From the NCBI GenBank assembly GCA_012295275.1, contig CM022677.1:24623264-24633263 (forward strand): 10,000 nt of DNA, given 5' to 3'. This stretch comes from Chrysomallon squamiferum. Taxonomy: Eukaryota; Mollusca; Gastropoda; Neomphalida; Peltospiridae. How positions within the stretch are numbered: position 1 is the first letter of the stretch; each line of letters begins with the position of its first letter. The notes beneath the pieces are model-generated. The model saw only the letters and a program-made list of their open reading frames with translations, was not told where the DNA came from and ran no database searches. A program made the position numbers and the translations under genes. Of this stretch, positions 1 through 10,000 are shown piece by piece.

Positions 1-104
1 AAGAAGAAGAAGAAGAAGAAGAAGAAGAAGAAGAAGAAGAAGAAGAAGAAGAAGAAGAAGAAGATGATGATGACGATGAAGAAGAAGAAAAGGAGAAGAA
101 GAAT
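1..104. repeat. (AAG)n microsatellite, degenerate at right end
   Basis: The window opens inside an uninterrupted run of AAG triplets to about position 63, followed by GATGAT-type and AAG-type degenerate triplets. The left end lies outside the window, so its full length is unknown. The run has no stop on the plus strand but encodes only low-complexity Lys/Arg/Glu and is not a gene. Confidence 0.95.
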
Positions 105-165
105 GATAATAATAATCATCATCATAAGAACAACAGCATCAACTAAATTAAATTTCTGTTTTCAG

Positions 166-459
166 ATCTAAGTATCGCGATGTACCAGTCACTGAATCCT
201 GGGATAGGACAGAAGAGCTCGTTCTGTGTTGTTTCCAGTTAAACAGATTTTGTATCCCTTGATATTTCAACGGAATTTTGGGTCTGGGTTTTGGACAGTT
301 TGTATAGTGGCCACAAAATCTAAAATGAGTTTGCCAATACCTGAATTTGTCCTGAAAGTCATTATTCGAGTTTACACAATCTGACAGTACAATGTTTATC
401 TTTATCTTTTAAGGTGTCGAAACGAAGATATTTTTAGTAACAAAATTACGCTAAAGCTT
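166..459 (+). pseudogene. Degenerate Ig-like domain exon on the opposite strand (relic)
   Basis: This is a broken copy of the exon type found intact at 1147-1473, 1843-2169, 5381-5713 and 9012-9333, but on the plus strand. A strong acceptor (TTTCTGTTTTCAG, ending 165) is followed by a phase-1 start, two bases and then an open frame. That frame carries an M-Y-x-S motif shared with exon B and the first domain cysteine (225-227), and stops at TAA 240-242. The match resumes one frame over at 241. It includes PLIF, then TVCIV with the second cysteine (301-303), as in exon B, and R-V-Y-T-I (367-381), matching the family E-strand R-V-Y-N-I. After a TGA (382-384), R-C-R-N (412-423) carries the sixth cysteine and leads to IFSN, matching the W-x-C...S/F-S-N end. 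First-to-second cysteine distance is 76 nt against 78 in intact exons, a net 2-nt loss. Cysteines 3, 4 and 5 are gone, the Trp before cysteine 6 is Leu, and no GT donor follows 459. The colinear order of motifs makes chance unlikely. Exact ends are approximate. Confidence 0.75.
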
Positions 460-948
460 TGAAACAAAGAAATGATAAAAAAAGAAGAATGACTCCTCTA
501 CTAAGAAAAGAAGAACTGTTGCCTGAACCATGTAGATTTTCCTTCAATTATTTAAAAAATATGACTTCTTAGTTTATTTAAATATTTCATTCGTTAAAAG
601 TTGTAGTCCTGTGAGGTTTAATTGTTGGTCTTTCGCTAAATAAGAAATTTCGAAATTTGAGAAACTGGTCTGTTATTAAAGCAATCTGTATAAGAAGAAA
701 AAAAAAAGAAAAAAAATGAGAACAGTTGAAAAACAGATTTTATTAAAATATGACGTCATTTACATCAGATGACGTGTGGTCGTGGATGCTGTTACTCTGA
801 AATATAACCAAAGAAAGTGAAAATAAATAAATAAATATAATAAAAAATAAATAAATAAATATAATAAAAATAAATATAGCTTATAATAAATAATTGCAAA
901 TCAAAATTTATATAATGACTGTGATGATGAATGAATAGATATGTTAAC
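460..948. other. AT-rich non-coding DNA, no gene seen
   Basis: Mostly unique AT-rich sequence with many stops in all frames. From 821 to 876 there is a short tandem duplication of AAATAAAT/ATAATAAA-type sequence. I see no exon of the local Ig type here on either strand. If the minus-strand gene continues past exon A, this is intron or 3' flank. Confidence 0.6.
751..776. promoter_or_regulatory. Palindromic TGACGTCA (CRE-type) plus half site
   Basis: TGACGTCA at 751-758 is the perfect cAMP-response-element palindrome bound by CREB/ATF bZIP factors in animals. A TGACGTG half site follows at 770-776. No TATA box, initiator or first exon is visible nearby, so there is no evidence that it drives a promoter. 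In a 10-kb window one such octamer could be chance. It lies about 370 bp downstream of exon A in the sense of the minus-strand gene. Confidence 0.2.

Positions 949-1009
<61 letters not shown>
949..1009. repeat. (AAT)n microsatellite
   Basis: About 20 uninterrupted AAT triplets followed by a run of A. It lies 3' of exon A on the minus strand and is the reverse complement of the (ATT)n tract at 1650-1719 on the other side of that exon. Confidence 0.97.
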
Positions 1010-1019
<10 letters not shown>

Positions 1020-1021
1020 TA

Positions 1022-1070
1022 AAATATATATATATACATACATACATACATACATACATACAAATACATA
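1022..1070. repeat. (TA)n then (CATA)n microsatellite
   Basis: A short TA run grades into CATA tetranucleotides. The same TA-to-CATA junction recurs at 5845-5876. On the minus strand it accounts for an apparent Tyr/Met/Val-rich open frame, which is not a gene. Confidence 0.9.
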
Positions 1071-1146
1071 CAAAAAAACTAATTAAATAAAAAAAATTTC
1101 AGAAAAAAAAAAAAAAAAATTTAACGTTTTCAGCTGAACATCTTAC

Positions 1147-1473
1147 TCTGAACGTTTAACTTCAAGCTGTTGCTGGAGATGTCGCCAATGGCACACTGCC
1201 AGTCGGTCTCGTCACCTGCCGACGTAGTCGTAATCGTCAGCTTGTAGATGCGAGGCTCCGTCAACATGTCCAGACAACCGCATCTGTAATACGAGATGAC
1301 CTGAGTCTCCAGACAGAAAGGGCCGACAATGCACACGGAGGTGAAAATGTCTCGTTTTCGTATCACGAAGAACAGAGGAAGGTCTATAGAGGTCACTGGC
1401 GACACGTGGCAAAACAGGGTGTGGCTCTTGCCCGTTACAGCCTTTGTGGATCCTGTCAGCTGCAGATTTAATT
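1147..1473 (-). CDS. Exon A: six-cysteine Ig-like domain, internal exon (partial gene)
   Basis: An internal exon of a minus-strand gene encoding one complete Ig-like domain of about 108 residues, probably extracellular and used for binding or adhesion; the ligand is unknown. Minus-strand borders are a pyrimidine-rich acceptor ending CTCAACAG before 1473 and donor GTAAGA at 1146. The exon is 327 bp and phase 1-1. Cysteines fall at domain residues 21, 47, 53, 64, 66 and 93. Residues 18-25 read TLFCHVSP (B strand), 76-80 YKLTI (E strand) and 91-93 W-Q-C, followed by A-I-G (F strand). C21 and C93 fit the canonical Ig disulfide; the other four probably form two extra bonds. GC content and absence of stops contrast with the AT-rich flanks. 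It is separated from exon B by a 369-bp intron. I do not recognise an exact named family. Another cysteine-rich beta-sandwich is possible but less likely. Confidence 0.85.
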
Positions 1474-1842
<369 letters not shown>

Positions 1843-2169
1843 TTCTAATCTGAAACACGAATCGATTACTGAAACTGTGTCCGATTTCGCAGCGCCATTT
1901 TGTGTCGTGCTGCTTCAGAAACCGGTCGATGGTGATGTTGTAGACCCGCGGATCCTGGGTCCTGTCTACGCACGCGCAGTAGAAGTGTTTCGTTTTCATT
2001 CCCTGTGAGCAGTTCTCGTCCACGATGCAGACAGTGTGATACGTGCCGTTGACGTCGTGTTCGAAAAACAGCGACGACGATATTTCACTGGCAGGAGACA
2101 CGGAACAGGACAGTGTTTGTTTTCTCCCAACGACAGCCACGGTAGACCCGTACATGAGCACAGCTACAT
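1843..2169 (-). CDS. Exon B: six-cysteine Ig-like domain, internal exon (partial gene)
   Basis: One whole Ig-like domain of about 108 residues. Minus-strand borders are acceptor CGATCTCTCAG before 2169 and donor GTAAAT at 1842. The length is 327 bp, the same as exon A, with phase 1-1. Cysteines at domain residues 21, 47, 53, 64, 66 and 93 match exon A exactly. Conserved blocks are TLSCSVSP (18-25), TVCIV (45-49), YCAC (63-66), PRVYNITI (73-80) and KWRCEIG (90-96). By hand count, 36 of 108 residues equal exon A. Possible N-glycosylation sequons are N40-G-T and N77-I-T, which fits an extracellular location (inference). The open frame runs far upstream into CA-repeat sequence in the intron; that part is not coding, because the acceptor and phase place the start at 2169. 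No strand-C tryptophan is present, unlike most Ig domains. Confidence 0.85.
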
Positions 2170-2220
2170 CTGAGAGATCGAAATTATGCTTTAAGTTATA
2201 TATGTGTTTCTTTGTTTGTC

Positions 2221-2277
2221 TGTCTGTGTGTGTGTGTTGTGTGTGTGTGTGTGTGTGGTGGATGTGTGTGTGTGTGC
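2221..2277. repeat. (TG)n microsatellite, interrupted
   Basis: TG dinucleotides with a few single-base breaks. On the minus strand this is (CA)n lying about 50-110 nt upstream of the exon B acceptor. Intronic CA runs are known binding sites for hnRNP L in vertebrates; whether this holds here is unknown. Confidence 0.93.
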
Positions 2278-2352
2278 ATATATAGACACATATATAGACA
2301 AATATAAATAGGTATGTAGTAACCAACAGACGCAAATATAAAATAAAAAATA

Positions 2353-2362
2353 TGAGAGAGAC

Positions 2363-2401
<39 letters not shown>
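2353..2401. repeat. (GA)n microsatellite at left edge of minisatellite
   Basis: GA dinucleotides with a few breaks at the left, running directly into the 11-bp minisatellite at 2402. It is the reverse complement of the (CT)n tract that closes the other end of the array. Confidence 0.95.
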
Positions 2402-5378
<2,977 letters not shown>

Positions 5379-5380
5379 AC

Positions 5381-5713
5381 CGCGAATTTTAAACTTGAAG
5401 TAGCTGCTGAACGTCTTTCCCACTCTGCACCTCCAGTACACGCCGTGCGCCATGGCAACTTCCAGGATCGTCAGTTTGTACAAGAGGTTGCCGTCGTTGT
5501 CGACGGCGCACACGCAGCTGTATCCGTGCTCGTAGTACGCGACGTCGCACGGCGCTACGACGTCGCACACCTGCTTCACTGAGGTGTGGAAGGCGGCCGT
5601 GAACTGCAGTGGGCGTGGCTTCCTGGTCCCGGGGGACACTGAGCAGAACATCGTGTAGCTTCTTCCAGACACGGCGAAGGGCGGCCCGATGAGTTGAACC
5701 GAGTAACCAGAAA
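5381..5713 (-). CDS. Exon C: six-cysteine Ig-like domain, internal exon (partial gene)
   Basis: One whole Ig-like domain of about 110 residues, in a 333-bp phase 1-1 exon. The acceptor is GGGACTTCAG before 5713; the donor is GCG|GTGAGA, GT at 5380-5379. A better-looking TTTTACAG 11 nt upstream would give the wrong phase, so I chose the inner site. Cysteines at 23, 49, 55, 66, 68 and 95 have exactly the spacing of exons A and B, with two extra residues before the first. Conserved blocks are YTMFCSVSP (19-27), CVCAV (66-70), YKLTI (78-82) and YWRCRVG (92-98). It is the most GC-rich of the four, and the Ala/Gly/Pro content of the domain reflects this. The exon is flanked on its 3' side immediately by GA repeat. 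Function is inferred as extracellular binding domain only. No sequon or membrane segment is seen within it. Confidence 0.83.
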
Positions 5714-5755
5714 CTGAAGTCCCTCTGTAAAACATTTCACAAGTATGTATAGATG

Positions 5756-5781
5756 TAAGTATGTGTGTATGTATGTACGTA

Positions 5782-5818
<37 letters not shown>

Positions 5819-5917
5819 ATGTATGTATGTATGTATGTATGTATGTATATATATATATATACATACATACATACATTATATATCTATATCTGTATGTGTG
5901 TGTGTGTGTGTGTGTGT
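5756..5917. repeat. Compound TG / GTAT / TA / CATA / TG microsatellite with palindrome
   Basis: TG and GTAT units run to about 5843, then (TA)n, then CATA units, then TATC-type and (TG)n to 5917. Bases 5831-5876 form a perfect 46-bp palindrome (GTAT arms around a TA core). It begins about 45 nt upstream of exon C on the minus strand. Confidence 0.93.
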
Positions 5918-6049
5918 TTAAGCATGTATAAATAAATAAGAAACATACACACACTCAGACACAGCTGTTGTAATAGTTGTTGTAGTTGTAGTAGTAACTG
6001 CTGCTGTAGTAATAGTGGTATAAGTAGTAATTATAATAACAATAGCCTC

Positions 6050-6390
<341 letters not shown>

Positions 6391-6953
6391 GTAATACTTA
6401 GACGTACCCAGATGAAACTGATGGTAAAGATACAAACAATTTTAGAACCAAAAAACATTATTAAAGTATTTCAAAGATATCCGAATGATTCATTTAAAAC
6501 AATCTGATTTCAGTATTACTCTTTTTTATTTTTATATACATCACACATACAAAAATCCACGCAAACACACACAGACACACGCAAACACACACACAAACAC
6601 ACACACACATGTTATTTCTTTACTGTTTTTTGTTTTCACTGGAAAATTAATTCAGTGTTTATTCAGTGAGTTAGTATTACAACCCAGTTTGAAACAGGTG
6701 GTATGACTATAAATTTATTTTTGTTCTTCGTTGGTGTTATTTATATATTTATTTATTTATATTTATATTTATATTTAAATTTATTTTTATTTGTATTTGT
6801 ATTTTATTTTATTTTATTTTACTTATTTTATTTTATTTCATATATTTATTATTGTTTATATTCGTTTACTTTAAGATGGCATGAGTATTTAGTTTTGTAA
6901 TCTGTTATTACACACCTTTATCAGTTATTTAACAACAGGAAGACAGCAATAAC
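6391..6953. other. AT-rich intronic DNA, no exon seen
   Basis: Partly unique sequence (6391-6545), a CA-rich stretch of CACACGCAAACACAC type (about 6549-6610), unique sequence to about 6720, then T-rich ATTT/ATTTT units (about 6735-6845). Short open frames on both strands have no splice borders or family motifs. I see no gene. Confidence 0.6.
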
Positions 6954-7006
<53 letters not shown>

Positions 7007-7013
7007 CAGTAGT
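6954..7013. repeat. (AGT)n microsatellite
   Basis: Nearly perfect AGT triplets with one C substitution near the right end. It is the reverse complement of the (ACT)n tract at 7350-7480. Confidence 0.95.
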
Positions 7014-7349
7014 AATACTAATAATAATAAAGTCAAAAATACCTACAATAATAGTGGTAGACATATAATTACAAAATAATAATGGCAACAATAACCAATA
7101 ATAATAATACTAATAATATTTCCCTTTGACCATTTCCTCACTGTGCAGCGATATAAACCTTTCTTTTTTGATTATCAGGAAGGCATTTTGTTCTCCTTTT
7201 AATATGAGATGTGATTCTTGTATACATCTCGAAAATGATCCTTTTTTATTTTTTATTTTTTTGTTTCTAATTATTAATTTATATTTTTAAATTTTTTTTT
7301 TTTTAATTAATTTTTTTTTTTTAAAAGTAGTACTATTTACTGCTGCTTT
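7014..7349. other. AT-rich DNA with T-rich tracts, no gene seen
   Basis: AAT-rich triplets to about 7118, roughly 120 bp of unique sequence (7120-7240), then T-rich runs and TTAATTAA-type sequence to 7330. Short cysteine-containing frames at 7129-7260 on both strands do not keep the family spacing (see rejected items). Confidence 0.55.
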
Positions 7350-7422
7350 ACTACTACTACTATTACTACTACTACTACTACTACTACTACTATTACTACT
7401 ACTACAACTACTGCACCCATTG

Positions 7423-7455
<33 letters not shown>

Positions 7456-7480
7456 TTACGACTACTACTACTATTACTAT
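7350..7480. repeat. (ACT)n microsatellite, interrupted
   Basis: ACT/CTA triplets with ATT and CAA interruptions and a unique break near 7412-7420. It reads as poly-Leu, poly-Ser or poly-Val in different frames, none of them coding. It is complementary to 6954-7013. Confidence 0.95.
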
Positions 7481-7548
7481 TTTTGTTGTCGTCGTTGTTG
7501 TTGTTGAAAGTGGCGGTGGTGGTGACCAATGCTTTTTGTACATTTCAG

Positions 7549-7770
7549 AATCTGATAAAACATGTATGCCACGTGAGATTTTTATTTTTATTTTTAAAAA
7601 TGTGTTCGCTGTTGTTTGTTGTTTCTGCAGTGAACGTTTGTTTACTTTGATTCTGTCATGTTCGTGTGTACATCACATTAAACTGTCAACTCATGATTTT
7701 TTGTTTTGTATTTCTAGTACGATAATATATCTGATTGTGTATGTATACAAATATAGCTAAATGCAGAAAC
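7549..7770 (+). pseudogene. Possible second Ig-like exon relic (weak)
   Basis: After an acceptor-like TTTTTGTACATTTCAG (AG at 7547-7548), a phase-1 reading gives an open frame to 7760. It contains a T-C pair (7560-7565), then N-V-F-A-V-V-C, resembling D-I-F-T-S-V-C of exon A. It then has a cysteine, ten residues, and a C-x-C (7659-7667), which is the exact cysteine 3 to 4 to 5 spacing of the intact exons. A frame over, A-K-C-R-N at about 7756-7770 could be the sixth-cysteine block. About 16 residues before the first cysteine are missing, and the first-to-second distance is 18 instead of 26. The sequence is T-rich and cysteine codons are common in such DNA, so chance is a real alternative. Confidence 0.3.
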
Positions 7771-7833
7771 AAACACATACACACATACACACAGACGCAC
7801 ACAGACACGTTATATATATATATATATATATAT
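7771..7833. repeat. (CA)-rich then (TA)n tract
   Basis: CACATACACACATACACACAGACG-type sequence followed by about 11 TA units (7810-7833). Simple repeat, non-coding. Confidence 0.85.
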
Positions 7834-7879
7834 GTTACTGGTCTTACAGTTAATCATATTGTTACGGGTCCTATTATTA

Positions 7880-8235
7880 CTATAATTAGTAATAGCTGTT
7901 GCAGCTTTGGTAGTAGTACTAATAGTAACAATATTAGTAACTTTAGTAGCAGTACAGTCTAGGAGTACTAATAGCAAAAGTATTAGTAACGTTACTAGTA
8001 GTACTCAATAGTACAAGTAATACTACCAGTGGAAGTAAATTTAGTAGAAATACAGCAGGGGTAATAATACACTAGTAGAAATATAATAGTAGCGACTTTA
8101 GTATCTGTACAGTAGTATTAATAGTAGTAGTAATAGTAATACTAAATAGTAATAACAGCAATAATAGCATCAATACCAACAGCAGTAGTGTAAGTACTGG
8201 AGAAGATGCTCGTAGTGATAGTAGTATAGTCAATG
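7880..8235. repeat. Degenerate AGT/AAT triplet-rich DNA
   Basis: About 350 bp rich in AGT, AAT and AGC triplets in loose tandem order, with ACT triplets mixed in. It looks like an eroded trinucleotide array related to the (AGT)n at 6954-7013. There are stops in most frames and no splice borders or domain motifs. Confidence 0.6.
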
Positions 8236-8324
8236 CTATTATAAATATCTGTCTGTTATGTTTTCTCTGTTATATTGTTGTGTTATAATTATTTTTTTAA
8301 AAAGCAATATTTCAATATCAAAAG

Positions 8325-8358
8325 AACAAAAAAAAAAAAAAAAACAAAACCCCAACAA

Positions 8359-8394
<36 letters not shown>

Positions 8395-8407
8395 AAAAAA
8401 AAAAAAA
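8325..8407. repeat. Poly-A tract with interruptions
   Basis: Runs of A broken by CAAAACCCCAACAAC. There is no recognisable retroelement coding sequence or target-site duplication beside it, so I cannot assign it to a SINE or LINE tail. On the minus strand it is a long T run within the D-C intron. Confidence 0.85.
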
Positions 8408-8479
8408 GTTAAAAAAAATTATAAATAAAAATAAAAATGAAAAAAAATAAAATTAAGTAAATATAATTCAGCGGATTTG

Positions 8480-9011
<532 letters not shown>

Positions 9012-9333
9012 GAACGACGAAACTGGAACTGGTTGCTAATGTCCTGCCCCGCACGACACCTCCACTCTTTGAAGTCGTTGTTCTTCACCGGTGATATCGT
9101 CATCGTGAACGCGTCAGGTTCGAACCTGCTCAAGCAACCACACCGGTATCGCTTTATGTGGAACGGGCTCGTGCAGGAGGAGTCAGTCAGGCAGAACGTG
9201 ACGAACACCCCTCGCACGTGCTTCTGGAACTCCACAGGGAACTTTCTGCCGCCGGCGGGGTAGACGTGGCAGTACAGAGTGTAGTTGTGCGTTGGCGTAG
9301 CGTAGGGTTTGCCGTTGATGAGCACTGCCGTAC
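9012..9333 (-). CDS. Exon D: six-cysteine Ig-like domain, 3' border uncertain
   Basis: A fourth Ig-like domain of about 107 residues and the most upstream of the minus-strand set. The acceptor is TTTTTACAAG before 9333, preceded by a long T run, and the start is phase 1 like the others. Cysteines at 21, 47, 53, 64, 66 and 92 match A, B and C up to the fifth; the last interval is one residue shorter. Conserved blocks are YTLYCHVYP (17-25), YRCGC (62-66), FTMTI (75-79) and EWRCRAG (89-95). N16-Y-T is a possible sequon. The 3' border is odd. The best donor-like site, TTC|GTGAAA (exon end 9012), leaves phase 2, while in-phase GTs at 9015-9014 and 9018-9017 are poor donors. The frame reaches TGA at 9010-9008. 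The exon may be terminal, use a weak donor, or carry a small indel. The end given is the best donor-like site, not a firm call. Confidence 0.75.
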
Positions 9334-9338
9334 CTTGT

Positions 9339-9345
<7 letters not shown>

Positions 9346-9374
<29 letters not shown>
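9346..9374. repeat. Poly-A run (poly-T upstream of exon D acceptor)
   Basis: Nearly 30 consecutive A on the plus strand. On the minus strand this T run ends about 12 nt before the exon D acceptor and supplies its polypyrimidine tract. Confidence 0.9.
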
Positions 9375-9375
<1 letters not shown>

Positions 9376-9424
9376 AAATATTAAAAACAAAATAAATAAA
9401 AATGTTCCTCCAGTTAATGATATC

Positions 9425-9466
9425 GTGTTGTTGTTGTTGTTGTTGTTTTGTGTTGTTGTTGTTTTA

Positions 9467-9526
<60 letters not shown>

Positions 9527-9572
9527 GTTATTATTGTTGTTATTATTATTTTTGTTGTTGTTGTTGTTGTTA
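9425..9572. repeat. (GTT)n / (ATT)n compound microsatellite
   Basis: GTT triplets (9425-9460), then about 20 ATT triplets (9465-9526), then mixed GTT and ATT to 9572. Apparent poly-Leu, poly-Tyr and poly-Cys frames are artefacts of this repeat. Confidence 0.95.

Positions 9573-10000
<428 letters not shown>

Noticed and set aside
739-744. AATAAA on the minus strand as poly-A signal after exon A
   Set aside because: About 400 nt past a strong GTAAGA donor, in AT-rich sequence where this hexamer is frequent; no support for exon A as terminal.
1212-1412. Alternative minus-strand frame over exon A
   Set aside because: Shadow in another frame without the domain motifs.
5714-5726. Alternative acceptor TTTTACAG for exon C (AG at 5726-5725)
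   Set aside because: It would give a phase-2 start incompatible with the phase-1 pattern of the other exons; the inner ACTTCAG fits phase and length.
7120-7260. Cysteine-containing frames on both strands resembling parts of the Ig exon (minus: C-L-P-D...K-V-Y with ten-residue spacing; plus: L-C-S...M-R-C)
   Set aside because: Only one or two spacings fit, the other cysteines and splice borders are absent, and both strands give similar partial matches, which suggests chance.
8325-8407. Poly-A tract as the tail of a retroelement
   Set aside because: No recognisable SINE or LINE body or flanking direct repeat could be seen next to it.
9033-9340. Plus-strand open frames of 60-76 residues over exon D
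   Set aside because: Antisense shadows of exon D. The minus strand has the splice border, phase and conserved cysteines.

Overview
The window looks like intronic and exonic DNA from a repeat-rich animal genome. It has AT-rich non-coding sequence crowded with (AAT)n, (GA)n, (CA)n, (TA)n and (CATA)n microsatellites, and short, GC-richer coding islands with GT/AG splice borders. No bacterial-style gene organisation is visible. A gastropod mollusc or other lophotrochozoan is my best guess from repeat style and from the cysteine-rich Ig-like exons. That is inference, not identification.

The only convincing coding content is four separate exons on the minus strand, read right to left: D (9333-9012), C (5713-5381), B (2169-1843) and A (1473-1147). 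Each encodes one complete extracellular-type immunoglobulin-like domain of about 107-111 residues. A, B and C each begin with two bases of a split codon and end with one base of the next (phase 1-1), so they can be joined to one another in frame in any combination. All four share six cysteines with almost identical spacing, and a T-[LM]-x-C-x-V-x-P start and a W-x-C end. Hand-counted identity of A to B is 36 of 108 residues, so these are old duplicates under structural constraint. No signal peptide, transmembrane segment, first exon or clear last exon is visible. The exons are either consecutive domains of one multi-Ig receptor or secreted protein, or alternatives to one another. Exon D lacks a good in-phase donor and may be a terminal exon or damaged.

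On the plus strand, 166-459 is a broken copy of the same exon: good acceptor, three of six cysteines, one frameshift, one internal stop and no donor. It shows that the cluster has been duplicated and inverted. A second, much weaker plus-strand relic may lie at 7549-7770.

Layout: 1-104 (AAG)n; 166-459 relic exon; 460-1146 AT-rich DNA with microsatellites; exon A; a 369-bp intron; exon B; a 3.2-kb intron made mostly of an 11-bp minisatellite (2402-5126) between a (GA)n and a (CT)n tract; exon C; a 3.3-kb intron of mixed microsatellites, poly-A and degenerate triplet DNA; exon D; then AT-rich sequence and (GA)n to the end. Several microsatellites lie in inverted, complementary pairs around exons, which could fold the pre-mRNA and affect exon choice. 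That is a hypothesis only.
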